In this document: positions 34,285 to 47,489 of the stretch, one piece after another
Layout of the letters: every line of letters starts with the position of its first letter
How positions within the stretch are numbered: the first letter of the stretch is position 1
Assembly: GCA_033239525.1 (NCBI GenBank)
Contig: BSYO01000010.1
Coordinates: 13,236,042-13,300,041, forward strand
Length of the DNA stretch: 64,000 bases
Reading direction: 5' to 3'
Origin: Nepenthes gracilis
Taxonomy: Eukaryota; Streptophyta; Magnoliopsida; Caryophyllales; Nepenthaceae
Position numbers and translations under genes: made by a program
The notes under the pieces: generated by a model
Told to the model about the DNA's origin: nothing
The model's database searches: none
The model's input: the letters and a program-made list of their open reading frames with translations, nothing else

Positions 34285-34612
34285 ATTCAATATTCTGATC
34301 GGGAAAGAATCACTTTTGCGGCATACAAGTTGTAGGGAGAAGTTGATAGTTGGTGGTCAATGGCAAAAAGGGCGATGGGTGTGCCTAACGATGAGATTAC
34401 TTTGGATATATTTGAGGAGACTTTCATGGAAAAGTATTTCCCTTCTAACCTTCAGGATTAAAAAGAACAGGAGTTTATACGGCTTACGCAAGGAAACCAC
34501 ACTGTTGCAGAATATGATGTAAAATTTATTGAATTGTCCCGACATGCGCTCTATATCGTGGAGGATGAATTGAGAAAAGTTAAGAAGTTCCAACATGGGT
34601 TTAAGGATGAAT
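34285..34612 (+). pseudogene. gag fragment of the nested chromovirus-like element
   Basis: In the main frame the retrotransposon gag domain is clear: QRVTFATYKLQGEVDSWWS, then DEITLDIFEETFMEKYFP, KEQEFIRLTQGNHTVAEYD, FIELSRHALYIVEDE and VKKFQHGF. One stop precedes KEQEF. PBS-like TTGGTCTTAGAG is just after the 5' LTR (about 33779). The nucleocapsid knuckle and all of pol are absent. Confidence 0.82.
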
Positions 34613-34615
34613 AAT

Positions 34616-35519
34616 TGAAATTAATCTGAAGAACAAGTAAATTGAGCCAATTTGTGTTCTTCAGCAAACTTTTTTGGCTAAGATAAGTGGAATGAATAAT
34701 TGAAGAAAAAGGTAAAGGAAACAAAGAAATAAGATTTTATCTCCAAGTTCATGTTTACATATCGTCTTATGAATTTTCCTTATCTTTATGCATTGATGAA
34801 TCTTAATCCCATCTATACCTTCCCTTCTATTTATATTCATATTTTAAATGAAATATTACATGTCTTTATTATTATAATACCTTGTTGAATTATTGGCTCA
34901 TTCCTTACTATTTTGCCTATCTTTCCAAATGACACTGTTAAGTTAATACCTGATGAGAAAGAGTAAGACTAAGAATTAGCTAAGGAAGATTGGCTGGACT
35001 TGAAGACTTGGGTAAATTTTGGAAGTTAATGTATTGTGAATGAAACCTTCTAATGTTTTGGATGAATTTGATGTATTTAATAGTATATCATATTGTATTT
35101 ATCATGGATTATTGTTGTGATTCTACATGTCAATCTATGGATATAGCATGCTTCCGCAGATTTGATAATTTTTTAAAATTGTACAAGTTCTTAGATGGCA
35201 TCTCTATTAGATCAAATGTGGTAGTTATAAATACTGTGTTTAAACCATAGATGATATGACAATTTATGTTGGTCCTGTGTATGAGTTGTGTAAATGTTGT
35301 GGATGATTGAATGGATTAAATTTTGAGGTCTATGTGTTGGAATATCTTGTACATGTTATATTATTCATAATATATGTATGATTTTTGTCCGTATTTAGGG
35401 AAGACTTTACCCAATTTTTTATAAAAATTTATATTCTTAACGAATTGTGAATTAGTCCTATTAAGTTAAGTATGATTATTAACGGAGGTCATTAGTGGAT
35501 GATGACCTATTCCGTCACA
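34616..35519 (+). repeat. 5'-truncated 3' LTR of the nested element
   Basis: 904 bp that align with about 32888-33777 of the 5' LTR, beginning at TTAATCTGAAGAACAAGTAA and ending TATTCCGTCACA. The U3 start is missing, so an internal deletion joined gag directly to mid-LTR. Confidence 0.83.
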
Positions 35520-35525
35520 AATTTC

Positions 35526-38500
35526 TTAGATCAAGCGCTCTAATCACAACTTGATTTAAAAGAAGTTCGAGAAGAATGTAATACTATAAATTTTTCAAGG
35601 GAATAGTTATCATCCAAAACTATCAGAGGGTGTGCCTAAGGCCAATGAAAAAAGGGCAGAGAATCTCAATCATTTTGTGGATGGGGAAGCAGAGGCAAAC
35701 ATGGAGGGAGAGGAAGATCAAGAGAAAATCTTAGTTTTGATAAAAGAAGTGTTCAATACTTCAATTGTGGCAAGCTTAGACATTTCAAAGACAAACATTG
35801 GTTCAGACAAGGAAGTAAAATAATTGTAAATACTAATGTAGTTTAAAATGAGAAGAATTTAGTTATATCATGAGTACTATTATTTACTTACAATTGCTCT
35901 TCAAAAGATAATAAAAACACATGGTTCTTGTATATTGGGGCAACTAATCATAAGATAAGAATAAATGACCTGATTATTGATATAGATGAAAAGGTAAATG
36001 GCTTTGTTACCTTTGGGGACAACACTCAAGTTGAGGTTTGTGGTATTGAAAATTTTTCTATTCAACTCAACAATAGTAGTCATAATTTTATCTTGAATGT
36101 ATATTTTATGTCCAAATTGAAGAGAAATGTTTTTCATTGTGGGACAACCTTTTGAGAAAAATTACATTATTTCCTTAAAGAACAGAGCCCCCACTTTGCT
36201 GGACAGCTGGAGAGCTGTGGAAACATTGTTGCACATGTGCATTTGTTCAAAGGAAGATTGTTTCTGTTGTATATTCACCATAACAGTCAAAGGTGTTTTA
36301 GTACTATGGTTTGTGATGAATTTTGGCTTTTGGCATAAAAGCTATAGATACTTTAATTTTGATGGGTTACAGCTTCTTACAACTAAGAAGAAGGTGAAGG
36401 GATTGTTGCCTACTACCAATCCTCATCAAATATGTGAAAAACACATTCTCAGTAAATAATAGAGAGAACACTTCTCTAAAATAATGAACTGGAGGATATC
36501 TCATCATTTGAAACTTGTGTATATTGACATTTGTGGACCTCTCAACCCTATTTTAAATGTTTTCAATTAATATTTTTTTTTTACCTTTGTTAATAATTTT
36601 AGTCATAAATCATACGTTTATTTTTTAAAGCAAAAATCCAAAGCTTTGAAAGCCTTCATGGAATTTAAAATACTTTCAAAAAAACTAAGTGATTTTCATT
36701 TGAAAATATTACAACCCAATAGGGGAAGGGAGTACACTTCCAATTCTTTTTTAGAATTTAGCAAAAATCATGACATTGTTCATCAATTCACACTATCATT
36801 CACTCCCCAACTTAATGATGTTGTTGAATGATGTAATCAAGCCAGTCTTGACATAGCAAGAAATATGATAAAAGAGAAGAATTTATTCAAAACCTTCTGA
36901 GCTAAAATTATATCTTATGTGGTGTATTTATTTAATAAATGCTCCAAAAAGAGTGTGCATTTGATGACTCAAGAAATAGTATAAAGTCTACACAAATTAA
37001 GTGTCTTTCATTTAAAAATATCATGATGTCTTGCATATGCCAAAGTTTCAAAAGAAAGAACTAAACTTGATAACAAATGATAAGCTTGTATATTTCTTGG
37101 CTATGAAAGTCCAGCTTTTGGTTACAAGATTTACAATTATGTGAGGAAAAAAGTATTTATAAGTAGAGATGTGAAATTTAAAGAAGATGAAGCTTGGGAT
37201 TGGAATCTATAAGATAAGTTTGTAACAAGCCTACAGATAAAAGACGAAATTAAATAGACTAGTGAAAAGGAGTCAAGAACTCCTATCCAATCACTATATC
37301 TATTGGAGCAATCTCTAGCAGCAAGTTTCTTTCGCCCATATAAATCATCCCTTTCAAAGTGATCTATAGTTACACCAAGTTCGTGTCATTGATCAAATCT
37401 GCCATATTCAGAGTCCTCTACAACAAACTTTTATTCATAGACCTCCGGAGGCAAAAAGCTTAATAGAAATCTATGAGTAGTTGGATAATTAAGATGACGT
37501 AAATTTGAACTTATTTTATTTTTTTGGCTACTTGTGAACCAATTATTTTTGCAGAAGCTACTTAGATGGAGCAATGGAAGAAAGCCATGGAAGAAGAAAT
37601 AAGAGCTATTGAGAAGAATAATATCTAGATCTTAACCAAACTTCCTCTAAGCAAGAAAGCTCTTGGGTTAAATTTGGTATGCAGGGTGAAAAAATATATA
37701 AAATGAGAATTACAAGGATATAATATAAGACTTGTAGCTTTAGACCGGAAACAATAATATGGCATTAACTATATTGCGGTATTTGCTCCAATAACTCGTA
37801 TGGAGACTATTCATTTGGTAATTTTATTGAATGCCCAAAATAAGTGGAAGATATTTCAATTAAATGTAAAGTTAGCCTTTTTCTAATAGAGTTCTAGAAG
37901 AAGAAATTTATATTCGACGACTTATTGGCTTCATGAAGAAATGACATAAGAATGACGTGTACAAGGTAAAAAATGTGCTTTATGGTCTTAATGAAGTCCC
38001 TAGGGTATGGAACACGTGAATTGACAATTATTTTACTCGCCACGGATTTAAAAAAATATTTTTATGAGCACACAGTGTATATAAATGTCGATATTCTTAT
38101 TATGTGTATTTATATTGATGACTTAATTTTCACTAATAATAATCCTTCTTTATCTGAAATTTTCAGAAAGAGTATTATTGAAGAATTTGACATGACTGAC
38201 GCTTGATAGGTCACTTCCTATGCATTTAAGTTGTGCAGACAGAGAAATGAATCTTCATCTCACAAAATTCATACTCAAAAAACAATTATTCAAAAGAATG
38301 GTATGAACAATTGTAATCCACCCTACACTCCACTTGACTATGGATTGAAATTGAAATGGAACAGCTCAAGGAGCGATGTTGATCTCTCCTACTTTAGAAG
38401 TTTGATTGGTAGCTTGCGTTATCTCATGTGCATGAGACTGAACATTGTCTATGGAATTAGATTGATCAGTAAATATGTGAAAATATTAGATATCTCAAAT

Positions 38501-38960
38501 CTTGAAGTTGCTAAATTAATTTTAAGGAAGCTCAAGAGAACACCCAATGATGTCATGTTTTACTCTTCTTCTTAAAATTTCAAGCTTTATGGCTACTCGG
38601 ATATTAATTGGGCAGAGACATTAACGATTGAAAAAGTACTATGGGATATACCTTTTTCATAGGAAATGAAGCTTTTTCATGGTCTTCTATAAAGCAACCT
38701 ATCGTTACCTTATCCACTTGAGTTTTCACTGGATAATGATACAGAGATTTACGTAAACAATAAATCAACAATTACTCTTATTAATAACCCTATTTTTTCA
38801 CGGGAGATGTAGACATGTTGATACATTATATCATTTCATTAAAGAACAAGTCAAACAAAAGGCAGTATAATGAATTCAGGGCAAATCAATCGATGAAGTT
38901 GCTAGTAATTTTACTAAGCCTCTAAAATTGGGTATTTTTCTTAGACTTAAATATATTCTC
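35526..38960 (+). pseudogene. Copia-2 pol pseudogene
   Basis: Gag resumes at 35526. A protease-like region (about 35925-36120) reads YIGATNHK where DTGASNHM is expected, so the catalytic Asp is lost. GAG-pre-integrase and integrase motifs follow (HLKLVYIDICGPL near 36510; PNRGREYTSNSF near 36717). Reverse transcriptase runs from about 37565 (MEQWKKAMEEEIRAI; FAPITRMETI; IYIDDLIF near 38110). RNase H text follows (RSLIGSLRYLMCMRL near 38395), then the usual C-terminal VASNFTKPLKLG near 38905 and a purine tract TTTAAGGGAGAAAT before the LTR. Multiple stops and shifts make it non-functional. Confidence 0.85.
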
Positions 38961-38997
38961 GGTACGAGATCATAAAAAATTGGCTTTAAGGGAGAAA

Positions 38998-39108
38998 TAT
39001 TAGGAAATTAAACCCAATTTAATGAAGTGTAAAATATCACAGTGACTCATTGGGTTCTATTCTGGAAGAGCATGCTTTCAATTAATGTGAAAATTGAAAG
39101 GGTAGTGA
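38998..39108 (+). repeat. Truncated Copia-2 3' LTR
   Basis: TATTAGGAAATTAAACCC onward matches 30662 onward for about 110 bp, up to GGGTAGTG, then similarity stops. The rest of the LTR is deleted or replaced, so no TSD can be read. Confidence 0.7.
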
Positions 39109-40067
39109 TAAGCGAAAACAATAAAAAGAAACATCAGAACAGAAGATGGGCCAGATATATGCTAACGGCGGCAACAATAAGCACCATAGGCTAGCCGTGG
39201 ACGGTGAGCTATTCGAAGTGGGGGCACATGTGGCACCATTGATGCCCATGTCCATGCTCTCGCAGTCGAATGCATCGTTACCGGAGAGAGCAGGGGGCGT
39301 TGTAGCTCATGCAATTCTCATATGTCCATTGGATCTGAATCCACTAAATAAATTCAATATTAAAAAAATATTTTAAATATATTAAAATAATATATTTATA
39401 TATTATTTTTTTTATCATACTAATATTTTGATATTTTATTAAAAAAATTTTAATAAAAATACTTACATACTATATTATTATAATATATTAAACATTAGCT
39501 ATTAAATTACAAGTGATTCAACGATTGGATGCCCCATCACAGCCTCCCAAGTATCTTTATTGATAAAGTTTCATACTATAATAAATTGAAAAGTATTGAG
39601 TTTTTCGTATTCCTTAATCGTACCTAAAATGCTTTACATCATTTTAATATATAGATTATAAAAATATAAAAGGAAAAATATAAAAATGTAATTGCAGTAA
39701 TTTCAAAAAATATTGTATGCTATAATTAAGTTTATTTTTGTTTTACTAATCTATAAAAAAAATATTACGGTCAAATATATCCCAAATAAAGATGATAATT
39801 CTCGTGCAGAAAATGTTAAAATAAGGACCATGCCATGCTACTCCGTGGCCTTGGATTAGAATCTCCAACTTATATAGTAATATTTTAGTATATATAAAAA
39901 TAATATAATAAATATATAAAAAATAAATATTTTTTTATAACTTTTAAAATTCTACTTATATCATGATATTTTATAAAATTATTATTCCATAAATTTATAA
40001 AATATAAATTTGAATATATATGTATTTAATATATGATAAAAAATTGATTTAATTTATAACTAAATTT
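39109..40067. other. Intergenic DNA with one small unrecognised ORF
   Basis: A 76-codon plus frame at 39146-39376 (MGQIYANGGNNKHHRLAVDG...) is GC-richer than its surroundings and contains VAPLMPMSMLSQSNASLPER. I do not recognise it; it may be a gene fragment brought in with the truncated LTR junction. The remainder to 40067 is AT-rich with no feature. Confidence 0.4.
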
Positions 40068-40072
40068 ATTTG

Positions 40073-40796
40073 TGATGAGCATAATTACTAATGGCCCAAG
40101 AAAAATGTCCGTCAAAGGATTCACCCATAACAAAATAGAGATCCAATCGGACATATAGCTTAAAGTTGATAGATGAGCCTGTCGGTCTTATTCAGACAGT
40201 TTACTTCCTGAGTGAAGATAGAACCATCTCTGACCGACCAGAATAGATAGTCACAATCTCTTATCTGGTTCATCGGATTCGGTTGCCAATTAAGAACTGC
40301 TGGCCGAATAATATCGTTTTATCCATCCGAATGGTTTATTAGGCGGTTAGTAGGAAAGACCAAATATTCCTTATTTTTATAAAAACCCCTCCTTCCTAAT
40401 AAGAAAGGAAAAGATGCTCAACTAAAAGCCTAAAAATCTAGCAAAGGACAATCCTAAAACACTTCAAACGCACACTCTTTCTCTCATTAAGACACTTGCA
40501 ATTAAGTACACTTAACAAAACCATTTTTGCAAATGTTGTTATTTTATATCCTCTCTTTTCTTTCAACACAAATATATCAAAAATATATCAAAATATATCA
40601 AAAAGATGCTGACTTGGGTATCGAAAAATATATCAAAAAGTGAGTCCTACCAATCCATTGACCGCATATTTGTTGTGTTGTACAGGATCCAAGTTCGGAG
40701 CATATAGAGACCGAACCCGCATCAAACCAATCGAACAGTATTTAACAATTCTTAATTCTCTAATCCGTATTGTAATCCAGATCTAAGAACGCATCA
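40073..40796 (+). repeat. 5' LTR of the Tat element
   Basis: TGATGAGCATAATTACTAAT to CTAAGAACGCATCA. It is shorter than the 3' LTR mainly because about 40 bp near 40110-40130 is missing relative to 49370-49445. A TATA-like TTTTTATAAAAACCCC lies near 40375. Confidence 0.86.
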
Positions 40797-40884
40797 TTAG
40801 CGCCGTCTATGAAAAACGATTAAAAAGCCTGATTACCACACTCCTGCAAAGAACAACATGGTGAATATATGAGTACAAGTTAGC

Positions 40885-42300
40885 GTGCCAATCAGAGATG
40901 CCACATCATGTGGCAGCTGCCTTCTTATGGGTAGTCGGGTGGATGGTCATCTCGACCCTTGTGTGCGCACACTTGCAATGAGGATGGATGACATCTTCAA
41001 GGCTGTCCAAATCATTTACACACGACTTGACGAGTGGTTGAAGGAGACTCCATCTTTCACCTCCTAGATAGTAACATCCAAGTGAAGGAAGTGGGGAAGG
41101 AAGCACTCTACCGAGAAGAGTCGTCAGCCTGAAGACCTTGGGACCTAAGTTGCCTCAAGTACTAAGGTCCCGATGCACTTAGTGTCATTTGAGTTATCAG
41201 ACTTGAAATGATAGCCCTAAGAGATGAAATCCTCATTACTCCCGTAATGATAGGAAGCTTTCGTACCAAGGAGGTGCCTCACACAGTGTGCACCCTCCGA
41301 AAGGTGTGACTCGCCCAGCCACTCATGCCACACAAAATCCCTCAAAATTAAGAATCTTTATCAATGAAAAGAAGATGGCAACCCCTCCTCAAATGGAGGA
41401 GAAAGTTTAAAAAATGTGGCAGCAAATTTTCAAAAAAGACACCGGTAGACAAACTGCAGATTTGCAATGATTACCAGTCATAATGGTGATTCATACACAT
41501 CCACCCCCTCATAAATTTAAGATCTTGGCCCTAAATCTTTACAATGGGAATACTAATTCGATGGACCATTTTGACCATGTTTATACTCTCTTGAGCTTTC
41601 AAAACGTGGACAAAACTACAATGTGACTGTGATTTCCCTTAACTTTCATAGGGGATGCCCAAGTTTTGTTCTATCACGTTCAACCCAACTCGATTCGGAT
41701 GTTCCAAAATCTAGCCAATTGCTTCTTATCCTAGTTTGCCTCCAGTCGAAGAGAAAAGAAGTAATTATGACATCTTACCATTGTCAAGTAGAGACCAAAC
41801 GAAAGTTTGATGAAATTCCTAACCTAATTCACGATTGACAGCTAGAAGATACCCCATTCTCACTGACAAGGTGAAGTTGAGTGCATTCATATCAACCCTA
41901 AAGCCTATAGACTTCTTCAAGCATCTGGCTTATAAGAACCTACCAACCTTTCGAGAGGTTGAGACCATTGTTCAAGCTTATATAGCGATCAAAAAGGCCA
42001 ACGAAGCAAAATGACTGGAGCATGTGGACAATTTTTGTCAGAGGACGGTGGATAGAAAAAGGAAGAATGGAGACTATGTGGGCTCCTGTGGATCAAGGAA
42101 GTAGTCAAAGATGGAGCTCATAGTACGAAGGGAGTTAAAGCCCCTGGACCTGATTCTTTTCAACGGCTATCACACCAATATCCTCATGTAAATTAAAAAT
42201 GAAAAATTCTTTAAATAGCCTAAGGCATTAAAGAATCCAAATGGAGGGAATTAATCAAAGTATTATCACTATCATCGATATAAGGGTCATAGCATTGAAA
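40885..42300 (+). pseudogene. gag pseudogene of the Tat element
   Basis: Fragments in different frames follow plant gypsy gag: HPPPHKFKILALNLYNG and MDHFDHVYTLL (about 41497-41590), a degenerate middle (41623-41838), and KLSAFISTLKPIDFFKHL with TFREVETIVQAYIAIKKANE (about 41873-42010). Stops and frameshifts separate the pieces. No intact zinc knuckle was seen. Confidence 0.75.
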
Positions 42301-42524
42301 ATTGTCAATTGCTATAAAAGAAGATTGAAGATTTGATTCGAAAAGGACACCTTACCAGATTTCTATAAAGATCCGAATAGACCTTTGAAGGAGCAGACGA
42401 TGATGAAGTTGAGCAACCAAGAAATTGAGTGGCAGTTGGGGTCAGTAACATGGTTACGACATGGTCAGCGCAGAACAACACTTTGGATTGCCTAAATATA
42501 GCCGTCGGCCACAAGAGGCTAAGG

Positions 42525-45500
42525 GTAAAAATTAGGGACGATATTATTAGATTTAGTAATAAAGATATGACTCATGTGTCCTCTCCTAATTCTAATCCAC
42601 TGATTGTATCTACACTCATCTCTGATGGTGATATAAATTATCAGTTAAAACGAGTGTTTGTTGATAATAAAAGTTTTAAAATTTTATTTTATTTTGATAC
42701 GTATTTTAAATTGGATCTGAAAAGAAGTCAGATGAAACCCACCAAGGGATCCCTGTACGGTTTGAATAACGAACTAGTACTTGTCTAGGGAGTCTTATTC
42801 GAGGATTACCTCTAAAATACTTTCCTTCTTAATAGTCAACCTTCTATCGGTCTACAATGCCATCCTCGAACATCCCTGTCTAACTACTTTTGAGACAATA
42901 ATCTCGACCCACATTTAAAAATAAAGTTCCCCACTTCATACAATGTAGGAGAGGTCCTTTGCAATTAAATGATCAGGCAGACATATTACTTATCCAAAAT
43001 CACCTAGATACCTCCCAACCAACCAATAGAGGACCTCGACTTTCGTAACCAAACCACCTTGTTATAAGTCCTGTATGGAGAATCTACAGATCAAATTCTT
43101 TTAGACCACAGTGATCCAAAGAAGTATGTTCAAATAGGAAATTCATTTTTAGAACCCTTACGAAGCAAGCTTATTAGTTTTCTCCTATGAAATTTCAACA
43201 TTTTTGCTTGGACACTAGCTAACATGCTAGGAATGCCAATTTGAGTAATAGTTCATAAGTTGTGCCTAAACCCCGGTCATAAATTTGTTCAGCAGAAACG
43301 AAAAAATCATTCGATTGAGAAACTAGTTGCTATCTGTGAAGAGGTAAAAAAACTGTTTAATGCCGTGTTCATTAAGGAGGTATAATACTTAGACTGGCTA
43401 TCTAATGTGGTCTTGGTACAAAAAATAATGAAAAGTGGAGGATGTGTATCAATTTCACCGAATCAACAAAGTATGTCCTAAGGATAGCTTTCTACTATCA
43501 AGAATCAATCCACTCGTAGACTCAATGTCTAGACATGAATTGTTGAACTTCATAAACGCATATTCAGGTTACAGCTAGATTGGAATCAGCCAAGAATACG
43601 AGGAGTATACTTCGTTCATGATCGACTAAGGGATATATTGTTATAAAGTTATACCTTTCAGAATAAAGAATGTCAATACCACCTACCAACGACTTGTCAA
43701 CAAGATATTCAAAGCCCAAATCAGACGGAATATGAAAGTGTATGTTGACGATATACTCATCAAAAGTAGAGTGACCAATGACCATATTCATAATCTGGAC
43801 GAGGCACTCAATATCCTCCGAACAAATCAAATGAAGTTCAGTCTAACAAAGTGTACGTTCAGAGTTACCTTGGAAAGGTTTTTGAATTCTATCATCTCAC
43901 ATCGAGGGATTGAAGCAAATTCTTAAAAAATTAAGGCCATCATCGACAAGAACCCACCTCGAATTGTAATAAAAGTCCAAAAACTCAACGAGAGGTTGGC
44001 AGCACTCTCTCGTTTGTTAGCCAAGTCAGTAGAAAGGTATTAATACTTTTTGAATGCTTTGAGGGGGACAAAGGCCACTTGCTTCTAGTAAACAGCCAAC
44101 TGTTAAGTTGTGTTTCAAGAGTTGAAGAAGTATCTGTTGAACCCACAACTTCTTACTTCCTCTCAAGAAGGCGATGCGCTATATTTATACCTTACAGTAT
44201 CTGACACTCCCTTGACCTTGGTATTGATTAGACAATAGTTTGATGGGCAACGTCCTATATTTTATGTCAATAAGATCTTAACGGACCCGGAGACCCAATA
44301 TTCTCATACTGAAAGGGTAGCGCAGGTACTTGTCTATTATGCCCGAAAACTTAATCCCTATTTCCAAACACACAAACTTATAATTCTAACAAATCAGCCA
44401 TTAAAAGGAATATGCAAAGATCGGACATGTCAAGATGACTGGTCCAATGGGCCATTGAGTTGGGCGAATTCGAAGTGGAGTTTTGACCCAAGCCAACTCT
44501 AAAAGGTCTGGTCCCAACGGACTTCAATGTTGAAACAACAACCCCAATTCTGAAAATCTTTAACCTCGTTGAGACCAATAGTCAGTAAATGGCTCCTGCA
44601 TAGACCTTGCACATTGATGGATCTTCAATGCAATCAGGCAGTATGGTCTTGAGACACCGTATAGGTCAAAAATAAAGTACTTAATGACCCTCAGATTTTC
44701 AACGATCAATAATTTCATAGAGTATGAGACATTACTTGCCGGATTCAGATTTACCAAAGAGTGCTCGACTAAAAATCCGATCGTCTACAGCAACTTAGAA
44801 GTGGTTGTTAACTAGGTCCAAGAAAATTTTAAAACTTCAAACACACAGCTTTCCAAGTATCTCTTCAAAGTTCGAGACTTGACTTCGACATTTGACAGTG
44901 TAGAGATGATTCACATCCCAAGGGAACAGAACTGAAAAGCAGATCAATTAGTTAAGGCCACAGCGACCGAGGACCCTAAAAATATGCACAAGAAATGCGT
45001 GAAGTTTCAAATTTTCCAAAATAAATGACCCAGAGCCAAAGATGATGTAGATAGCCAATATAGAGAGTTGGATGACTCCCTATAGAAGATAATTGTCCGA
45101 TGGCACGCTACCAGAGAATCTGGATGAGGCCAAGCACGTGAAAAAATAGCAGGCTGGTATACCATTATGGATAAAAAGTTATACCAACATGGATACTCCG
45201 CCACATACTAACAGTATTTCACGCTAGAAGAAACTGACTACCCGTTGGAGAGGTACACCTCGACATTTGTAGATCCCATATTAGGGGTAAGAGCCTTGCT
45301 TTTAAACTGATGCGGCAAGATTACTTCTAGCCCACTATAAAGCACAACACTATGGACTTTGTATGGAAACGTGAGAATTCTCTTATCTGTGGGAACCTCA
45401 CCCATCGATCACATAAGAACTCTGAGCCCTACAACTGCCCTGGCCATTCATACAATTGGGGTTCGATATCCTTAGACCCCTACCAGTTACATTTAAACAA

Positions 45501-46290
45501 AGAAAGTTCATGATTATTGGGATCGACTATTTCACGAAGTAGATCGAAGCCATCCCTCTGGCTCAGATGACTAAGTAGAATGTGACGGAGTTCGTCTGTT
45601 GAAATACTGTATGTAGATTTGGTGTTTCAAAAGTCATAATGACCGATAATGGGACCCAATTCATCAACAGACAATTCACAAAATATTGTACTAACTTACA
45701 TCTAAGGTTGATTCACACCTCTATTGCTTACCAACAAACCAATGGAAAAGTAGAGGTTACCAATTGCACACTACTATATGATTTTAAAATAAAACTTGAA
45801 AGTGTTGGGAGCTCATGGGTAGACAAGCTGCTATCTGTACTATAACCCTACAGGATGATGCTCAAAGAACTGATCCGTGAAACCCCCTTTAACCTATACT
45901 ATGGGATCAAGGCTGTTATTTCAATAGATGTCAAATTGTCCAATCTCTGAGTCAAATGTTTTGATTCACTAAACAATTCTCAAATACTCTCAGAAAACAT
46001 TGACCTACTTGAAGAAACTTGGAACATGGCATGATTACGGACGACGACCTATCAGTAACGGATTTTCAAATATTATAATAAGAAGGTAAAAATGCGTCAA
46101 TTTAAAGTTGGAGACTTAGTCCTACAAAATATTAAAATTATAGGCAAGAATGCCGATCAGAATAAGCTCTTACCCAATTAGGAAGGGCCTTTCCTTATCT
46201 CAACTATTCTCATAAATAGGGCGTACAAGTTACACAACTAAAATGACAAGATTGTCCCTTAAATGTGGAATGCCTCTCACCTCAAAAAAT
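42525..46290 (+). pseudogene. pol pseudogene of the Tat element
   Basis: Protease-like text (42540-42788) includes RVFVDNKSFKILFYFDTYF, where VDNGSSADIL is usual. Reverse transcriptase runs from about 43220 (VHKLCLNPGHKF; DWLSNVVLVQK; CPKDSF) and keeps YVDDIL at 43741-43758. RNase H starts near 44600 (LHIDGSS). Integrase appears at 45500-45800 (MTDNGTQFIN; SIAYQQTNGKVEVTN) and its C-terminal KVGDLVLQNI near 46100 with MWNASHLKKY near 46270. The frame is broken by many stops. Confidence 0.85.
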
Positions 46291-46809
46291 ATTAACGGTA
46301 AATGTACATATATCCAGGTAAAATTAGCATAGATCATATGAAATGCTTGTAAAATATGGTATATTTTATCAATGAAATAATTAATTATTTACTTTTTATT
46401 CATATAAATACTTATTTGTCATTTCATAAAATTTCATGACCTGAACTACCTCCAAATCAAGTGAGGTCCATTCATCTACCCCTCGAACCACCACTTAGTG
46501 GTCAATAAAATTTAATCATATTATCAAGCGGTCCAAACGAGGTTGCATTGTAAAACTTGGCTACAGTACCAAGCGGACCTCAAGAGGCCGAAGGCTAAAA
46601 CTTTAGGGGCTTCCTTAAAATACGAATGCAAAGACCTCCAATTAAAGGAGAATAATATTATTAATTGACCATGATCCAAAAAATTTAAATCAGATACACT
46701 AGAGCTTTGATACCATTCAGTATATTTGAGCGACAGAAGTAACATGTGGATGACAACTTAAGTTATCTCAATAGCCCAATATTTAAATCTATAATACTTA
46801 GCCGGCTTA

Positions 46810-46811
<2 letters not shown>

Positions 46812-46850
<39 letters not shown>
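46812..46850. repeat. (TA)n microsatellite
   Basis: About 19 TA units in the region between pol and the antisense ORF of the Tat element. Confidence 0.95.
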
Positions 46851-47489
46851 CAAAGAGATAGATAATAAAAATCGACACAACGGTAACAATGACATTTTAT
46901 TTCTTTATAAAAAATATTACAAATACAAGATAAAAAATTATTCCAAAAGATGATCGTCATGAGGTTGTGAGGTCTCTAGCAAAGGCTCCAAGGACTCCTT
47001 ATCGTCTCTGGGATGGTACAACACATCTGATCTATTCCAAGCACTAGCATTCCTTGGATGGTATATGGAAATGGGAATGCTTGGAGCCACCATCATAATG
47101 ATGTATCGGCAAAGGCCGATACCATCCTAATATTTATTCTCCGTCACCTGGTTGATGTCATTTGGATTGATGGAGGTCCGAAACTCACTAACTAGTCTGA
47201 AGTTCTAATCACAGAAAAGCACATACTTTTGTTTTTTCTCGAACAACTTGTGTTTGAGATGGGGAACACACTCCTCTAAAACCATGAACTTCTCTTTCTT
47301 AATATAGCTGTGAGACAAGTGGTCAGCAGTAGAGATAAAACGATGAGCTAATTCTTAAAGTTGTAAGAAAAGAACAAGTTAGAAATTGTAAAAACAAACC
47401 ATAAATGAACAAAGAAAAGACTCGGCTAATACCTTAGAGAAGGATGAGCTCCTTGTGGGAGCATCACTAGTGAAAACCTCCAAAACTTC

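Larger units (their letters stand above)
31556..35519 (+). mobile_element. Nested, partly deleted chromovirus-like gypsy element
   Basis: The unit starts TGTAAGGTACGGG, ends TATTCCGTCACA and sits between AATTC (31551-31555) and AATTT (35520-35524), a one-mismatch TSD. It interrupts Copia-2 gag, whose reading resumes on the far side. It keeps the 5' LTR, an 838-bp internal piece with PBS and a gag fragment, and only the 3' part of the 3' LTR. Pol and the start of the 3' LTR were lost in one deletion whose junction is near 34615. Confidence 0.85.
30662..39108 (+). mobile_element. Copia-2: decayed Ty1/copia element, interrupted by a gypsy element
   Basis: The 5' LTR (about 30662-30902) and a truncated 3' LTR (38998-39108) share GGAA(G/A)TTAAACCCAATTT and CAGTGACTC. 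A PBS-like TGATATCAGAAAGC follows the 5' LTR. Gag starts near 31060, breaks off at 31555 and resumes at 35520 after the nested element, and pol runs to about 38960. Stops and frameshifts are everywhere. The insertion in its gag shows that it is older than the nested gypsy copy. Confidence 0.82.
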
